Shown: piece after piece, positions 58,363 through 64,000 of the stretch | Layout of the letters: the number at the start of each line of letters is the position of its first letter | Numbering within the stretch: position 1 is the stretch's first letter | Assembly: GCF_035083965.1 (NCBI RefSeq) | Contig: NC_089725.1 | Span: forward strand, 25,491,925 to 25,555,924 | DNA length: 64,000 bases | Direction: 5' to 3' | DNA from: Branchiostoma lanceolatum | Taxonomy: Eukaryota; Chordata; Leptocardii; Amphioxiformes; Branchiostomatidae | Notes under the pieces: model-generated | The model's input: the letters and a program-made list of their open reading frames with translations, nothing else | The model's database searches: none | Told to the model about the DNA's origin: nothing | Translations under genes and position numbers: made by a program

Positions 58363-58878
58363 ATTTACCCCATCTCAAGTTGGCGCGCATGACGTCACTT
58401 CAAAATGGCGTTGTCTGATTGGATCCCAGAACACACATCTTTGTGCCTGTTTGCCGGGAGATATTTATGCCAAATAGTATACATCGCATCACTACAACAT
58501 AAATGGACATTTTCGTACAGACGCAGCTACGTCTTACTCATACGTTTTAATGTTCACGCCGTTACCAAAAAAGTGTGTACTTTACCATGACGTCATGAGA
58601 ACACGGGATTGACCCTGGGTCGAACCACGGTCGCCATGAGGTCACGTGATTGCGTTGTTTACCAGTGGTTCCTAGCAACTAACAGATCGGTGTTGGGGAA
58701 TCGGAGAGAAGCAGTTCCAGAGAAAGAAGGTGGCCATTTTGGGCGTAAAACAAGGATTTTCACGTCCCCTGTTCATTTAGACGTATCTATATCGATATTT
58801 TAGTCGTTTTAGAGTACATAGAACGATATTCTGTGTATATTTGGAGCACAGACGTGCTGAAATAGCCGAGAATTCACC
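58363..58878 (+). promoter_or_regulatory. RSPH4A promoter and 5' UTR region with two CREs and an X-box-like site
   Basis: Perfect TGACGTCA palindromes lie at 58390-58397 and 58588-58595. CACGTG lies at 58643-58648. GGTTCC-T-AGCAAC at 58667-58679 has a perfect RFX right half-site (RGYAAC) and a degenerate left half; GTCGCC...GGTCAC at about 58631-58644 is a second weak match. RFX factors are known regulators of ciliary genes. Confidence 0.5.
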
Positions 58879-61800
58879 ATGAGTACGAAGGGTTCCAAAT
58901 CGGGAACTCCGGAGCCGCAGAACAATGCCAACCTTCAGCGAGAGATGGAGATCCAAAACGCCAAATCTTACATGCTCAAGGCTAGCACCAACACAGGACT
59001 CAACCTGTAAGTATACAGCTTAATAATAAATAATTTGTTACCAATTTTTGTTTCTCGATGTTTATATGCAAGGCGTGAGAATAATTTACAAGAGAAAGCA
59101 CCCAGTGACCTCGTATACGTTCATGTAACATTACAGCTGATTGTAAGATATTTTGTAGTTTCCACTAGACCCCAGAGCGGGCTAGAAAATGAATGAAATT
59201 CGTCCAATAGGGATAATTTTTTGCCAGAGATTATGTGAACTCTAAATCTACTTTTTTTTCAGCCCATCAGGAGTCTGGTGGAGACTAAGAAAACCCTAGT
59301 GATGAAATGTTTATAGTTGAGTTGTTTGAGCACGATGTAAGATTGATATTGTATCATTGTACTATATCTGATATTTTAGCACACATATGAGACTACAGAA
59401 TTCTAGTTTGCCGGCTTGTTTGGCTCCTATAATCCAACAAGACTACCCTTTTGTCTGCTGCTGTAGATTACAATGCAATTTTCATTTTATTACAGATATG
59501 ACCATCTGAGTAGAGTTCTCACAAAGGTTCTAGACGAGAGACCAGAAAATGTTGTTGGTGAGTTAATATTTTCTATCGACGTATCTATGACTGTCTACAG
59601 ATCCTCAAGATTGAAGTATCTATAATTTTCAAGGCACCATTATAGAAGTGTACATGTATTACCAGTCACTGCAATAAAGTACTGAGTCAGAATTTCCCAT
59701 TTGATGATTGTATCCATGAGATGTTACTAATTGTGCTTGATTTTGTTGGTACATCCAGATATCATTGAAGACATCAGCAAAGAGGCAAAGAGGTCCAAGT
59801 TTGTGTACAAGGGAGACACCGTCAGAGATGAGTTTGACAAGACTACAGAGGTGGCACTGGCAGAGACACACAAAATGCTGTTTGAGGTATACATGATAAT
59901 AGCGATTCTTATTTTTGTTATCCTAGCAATTCTTATTTTTGTTATCCTAGCATGAATTTTTGATTCACTTGCTTGTACCTAAGATTATACATGTACCACC
60001 AATGGGCAGTTCTCTGCAGTTAAATCAAAATATTAGAAACAAGGACTTGTTCACTTTCTGTATCTATCAATCTTACTTAATGATTTCATTTCTATTTGTG
60101 TAAAACTAAAAGAAATGTCTCGATATCACAGTTATCATTAACGAAGAAGACATTATCATCAATGAAGAAGAAAATGCTGCAGGAATTCTGTATCATCTCC
60201 GGAATATCTAAAGATAATTCCTCTGTCCCGTTCAGAAAGGAGAAGGCGAAGGTGGTGAGCCCGAGGCTGAGGAAGAGGTGGAGACCCCCCTCCCCAACAT
60301 CATGGAGCTTTCCTATTACTTTGAGCAGGCTGGGGTGAGTACTTAAGTACAGCATTTATTATCAAAGTCAGTGCTGCTGCTGCTTTTTTTTTCTTTTACA
60401 ATATTTGCACCATTTGCACTTCCAAAATCTGTAAGGCAGACCAAACTGCAGTGCAGTACTTCAGTTTGCCATCTGAAAGCCTTGCTGAAATATCCGTCCA
60501 GTAGCTTTTATGGTGTTCATGTTAATCATGTGACTAATCTAACCTGTGACTCTACTTCACAGATCGGCCTGAGCAGGGAGGAGTGCTTCCGCATCTTCCT
60601 GGCCTTGAAGCAGCTGGTGGACACCCGACCCCTGCAGACCGTCCGCTTCTGGGGCAAAGTTCTGGGCACAGAGATGAACTACATCGTGGCAGAGGTGGAG
60701 TACAGGGAGGGGGAGGAGGAGGAGGAAGAAGAGGAGGAGGTAGGGTGTTTTGCTAAAGCTGTGTACAATATTTGCTTTCTGCCATAATTTCAGCAAGTTG
60801 TCGGAACATTTGATTTGACATATCAAACTTACAAGTGATTTCTATGTTCCCTTTTTAGGGAGAAGACAAGGATGAAGAGAAGGATGAAGAACCACAAGAT
60901 GAGGAAGGTGAGGGATTCACCATTACATGTTACTCAGCTCTTGTGCAAGTTCTAGAATTTGTATTCCCAAGTACATTGTATATTATTTTCAATACCAATA
61001 CTTGGACCGTAATAATATGATAAAAAAAGTAGATCCTTTACACCTGTCAGCTTCACATGCATAAGTTCTGTGTGATTTATCTCTGCTGTTCCTCTCACAG
61101 AGGGTGAGGGAGAGGAGGATGACATCCCCAAGCCTGACTACAAGCCCCCACCTGTCATTCCTAAGGAGGAGAACAGGACAGGAGCCAACAAGAAGGTCTA
61201 CTTCGTCTGCAATGAAGGTCAGTTCAAGTCATAGAGACACATTCCAAAATGCTTCGTTTTTTTTAATATCCATACTATACATGTAGTTATTATTAGAAGT
61301 TCATGTAATTGTATTTGTATTTATATTTGAAGGATTTAGTTTTACTGTCGGTAACACATATTTTGTCCAAACATGCACAATTCTGCTATGAGTTGACATA
61401 TAACATAGGTAACACAGATGACCAACTGTAGAAATGTCTATCATATCTCAGTGATTTTTCTGAAATGCCATTCTTCTGTAGTTAAGACTACTTGTGTTGA
61501 TTTCGAAGGTACGGTGTTGAAGTTATTAATACAAATTGTTTTTACAGCTGGTAAGGAATGGGTGAAGCTCCCCCCAGTCACACCAGCCCAGCTCGCTGTG
61601 GCCAGGAAGATCAAGAAGTTCCTGACAGGCAGATTAGAAGCACCTGTAAGTGGTTAAGCTTTCCTTTATATTCATGTGTAGCTCTTGCACGGTGCGATCT
61701 CACATATTAATCCCAGGCACCTTATATATGGCTTTTGTTGGTTGATATTGACCATGGTCAAGAGATGAGAGACCATAGACGATGTTATCATAACGGTTTG

Positions 61801-63803
61801 TTTAGGGAGTTGGCAGAAGACATGTCCATTCTGTGGTCTGTAATTCTTGTAGATTGTGATGACCACGTTTATGGCCAGGTGCGGTCAAAGTGGGGGAGAT
61901 TTTATCGATACAGCAAACCTCACTCTAAGAGCTGTCTATAACCTTGGCAAGCTTATGAATCTTTTAACACCAGGAAGCATGCCATCTGTCAAACTTAATC
62001 AATAAATGAGACCACACTCCCTTCAAGCTTAGCCATGGCTTAGATTGCATAACCTTTCTAACTGTATTGTGATCACAGGAGTTTGCATCTTTTCTGCATA
62101 TAGTTTGGTCCATGTCACAAAATAAAGCAAACCTGGAAATCTAATCATTGTTCTCTTGCGATTCTCAGATCATCAGCTACCCACCGTTCCCGGGCAACGA
62201 GTCCAACTACCTGCGTGCACAGATCTCACGTATCTCAGCTGGTACCCAGGTCAGCCCGCTGGGCTTCTTCCAGTTTGATGAGGAGGAAGAAGAGCAAGAG
62301 GAGGGAGAAGAGGGTGAGCTCCCCTATGAAATATCAGTTATCCTTTAGAGCTTCGTACAGAGTATTATGAATTTTTCATGTATCTTTTAGTGGGCACAGT
62401 TTTTGCACGTAAGAACTTAGGGTGATGCAAGAGAACTGAATCCTTCATGTCCTTCTCTGCTCTAGTTGTACTTTCACACATATAGCTGGAAAGTAGAACA
62501 TTATTTTGGTCAACATTTTCTTCACATTTTTCAAAACTAAAAAGATATGGCATAGCAAGTTCATGTATGAAAATGTGACAACAAAGGGTTTTATTTTCAT
62601 TTTCACTACAAAACCTTTTAATTGGTCTAAAAAGATTTGTACAAATGCTTGCAATTCAATACATGGTATATAAAGAAGAGTGTGGACTAAAATGGCTGAT
62701 AAAATGTGACAAATGTCTTTCTTTGCAAGTCATGACCTGTATTGAACCCCCCCAGCTCGTGACACCTACGTGGAGAACCCTGACTACGAGCCTGTGCCCG
62801 TGCGGGACCTGACAGACCCCTCCCTGGCCAACTGGGTGCACCACGTGCAGCACATCCTGCCGCAGGGCCGCTGCACCTGGTTCAACCCCGTCCAGAAGCA
62901 GGAGGATGAGTTTGAAGATGAGGAGGATGAGGAGGAGAAGGAGGAGCCTGATGAGCCGGAGCCTGAAGTTGGACCACCTCTCCTCACGCCTGTGTCTGAG
63001 GATGTTGGTGAGTGATATTTTGCTAAACACTTGTAACTGTATCTATTGAGCTGGTATACCCACCCTTCGGTGTAACACCCCAGCTTCGCAGGCATGCAGC
63101 GCAACAGCAGCAACCTATCACATTTTTAAATGTGATAGGTTAAAACTTTTGCAGATCTAACTGTAAGCAATGTTTAAGCCATACATGTATCTAATTGTAG
63201 ATCTGATTCATCGCAACATCCAGATCTGTGAATTTTGTTGATCACAGAAGCTTTCAGATGTTTTGTTTAGTCCTTTGACTTACACCCATATCCAATTTGT
63301 TTTGACAGAAATCGATGGCATGCCCCCGTGGACAGCCAAGGTCTCGTCTCACCTAGTGCCTCAGTATGCCATCGCTGTTGTGCGGTCCAACCTGTGGCCT
63401 GGATCAGTCGCCTTCTGCCATGCCAGGCAAGTACATATTTCTTTCTGCACTTACTGTGGCATTAAAGTCTCACTTTAAGTGATAGTAAAACACAGTGCTG
63501 CTGTATGAAAATGTATAAGGTATGCTGTTTTTTTGTGTTTGATTTCTAACACTGTCAACCACTTCACCTCACAGGAGGTTTGAGAACATCTACGTCGGCT
63601 GGGGCCACAAGTACGCCAGTGAGAACTACAGCCCGCCACCGCCTCCCGCAGTCCAGGACGAGTTCCCCAGCGGACCGGAGATTACGGAGATCGATGACCC
63701 AACAGTGGAGGAGGAGGCCGCCCTGAAGGCAGCCAAGGAGGAGCATCTGGGCGAGGCTGAGGAGATGGAGGATGTAGAGGACGAGGATGAAGACGATGAT
63801 TAG
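58879..63803 (+). CDS. RSPH4A: Radial spoke head protein 4/6 homolog A
   Basis: Twelve exons: 58879-59006, 59496-59557, 59759-59886, 60236-60334, 60563-60739, 60859-60907, 61101-61217, 61548-61645, 62169-62313, 62756-63007, 63309-63426 and 63575-63803, encoding 533 aa (animal RSPH4A/6A about 480-720, algal RSP4 about 465). Landmarks in order: [167 protein letters not shown], and a very acidic C-terminal tail. Several internal E/D tracts separate the conserved blocks. The protein is part of the axonemal radial-spoke head that governs motile-cilium beating; human RSPH4A loss causes ciliary dyskinesia. RSPH4A and RSPH6A are vertebrate duplicates, so this is probably pro-orthologous to both. The intron after exon 11 uses a GC donor. 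Confidence 0.96.
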
Positions 63804-64000
63804 GGGACCATAGACAGGGGGGCAATAGATGGTAATCACATTTTATGGGTCAAGTTTTTACTAAGTATGCTACTTTTCATCTTGACTGTTTACCTTATTC
63901 ATGTTGATTTGTCCTACACCGTGAAAAGGCCAACAAAAATATTCCAGTGCCTTTGATGAATTCTAGACAAAGCCTTAAATCAGCTGATCATTGTTAAACT
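63804..64000 (+). other. 3' UTR of RSPH4A, running off the window
   Basis: No AATAAA is visible before the window ends. Confidence 0.5.

Noticed and set aside
1..64000. CRISPR arrays, rRNA, bacterial operons, phage or viral genes
   Set aside because: None seen; all regular repeats are transposon ends, minisatellites or microsatellites in a eukaryotic context.

Overview
This is eukaryotic genomic DNA: multi-exon genes with GT-AG introns, AATAAA polyadenylation signals, no bacterial operons, and many short DNA transposons. Gene content (single genes matching vertebrate families, including ciliary RSPH4A/6A and ZNF318), short introns and the dense non-autonomous transposons suggest an invertebrate deuterostome, most likely an amphioxus (Branchiostoma). 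That assignment is an inference. All exon models were built by hand from splice sites and reading-frame continuity, without cDNA.

Layout. (1) 1-5531, plus strand: 3' part of a ZNF318-like matrin-type zinc-finger gene, entering from the left edge. (2) 6.6-11.8 kb: intergenic, with hairpin MITEs. (3) 11927-26309, plus: a complete six-exon orphan nuclear receptor of 387 aa, whose 10.9 kb first intron is full of transposons, and with three DR4-spaced half-sites just upstream of its ATG. (4) 30998-38075, minus: NDUFS2, the 49 kDa subunit of complex I, 14 exons, 469 aa, convergent with the receptor. (5) 38221-45067, plus: an unrecognised ~1003 aa protein with a C-terminal MYND zinc finger, divergent from NDUFS2 across ~145 bp. 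(6) 46231-52616, minus: an ACP7-type secreted purple acid phosphatase, 13 exons, 452 aa. (7) 54721-57270, plus: TMEM147, 6 exons, 231 aa. (8) 58879-63803, plus: RSPH4A/RSPH6A radial-spoke head protein, 12 exons, 533 aa, with one GC-AG intron and CRE and X-box-like sites upstream.

The genes do not form one pathway: they cover transcription (ZNF318, nuclear receptor), respiration (NDUFS2), extracellular phosphate hydrolysis (ACP7), ER membrane protein biogenesis (TMEM147) and ciliary motility (RSPH4A). The most distinctive unexplained content is the set of transposon families recognisable from exact target-site duplications: hAT-like elements with 8-bp or 5-6-bp TSDs, MULE-like elements with 9-bp TSDs (including an 874-bp element built of CAGTACTGG-like palindromic subrepeats), a 1.48 kb head-to-head pair carrying mirrored ~110-codon ORFs, and tRNA-derived SINEs. 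The best candidates for new biology are the MYND protein of unknown family and the orphan receptor with its DR4 array.
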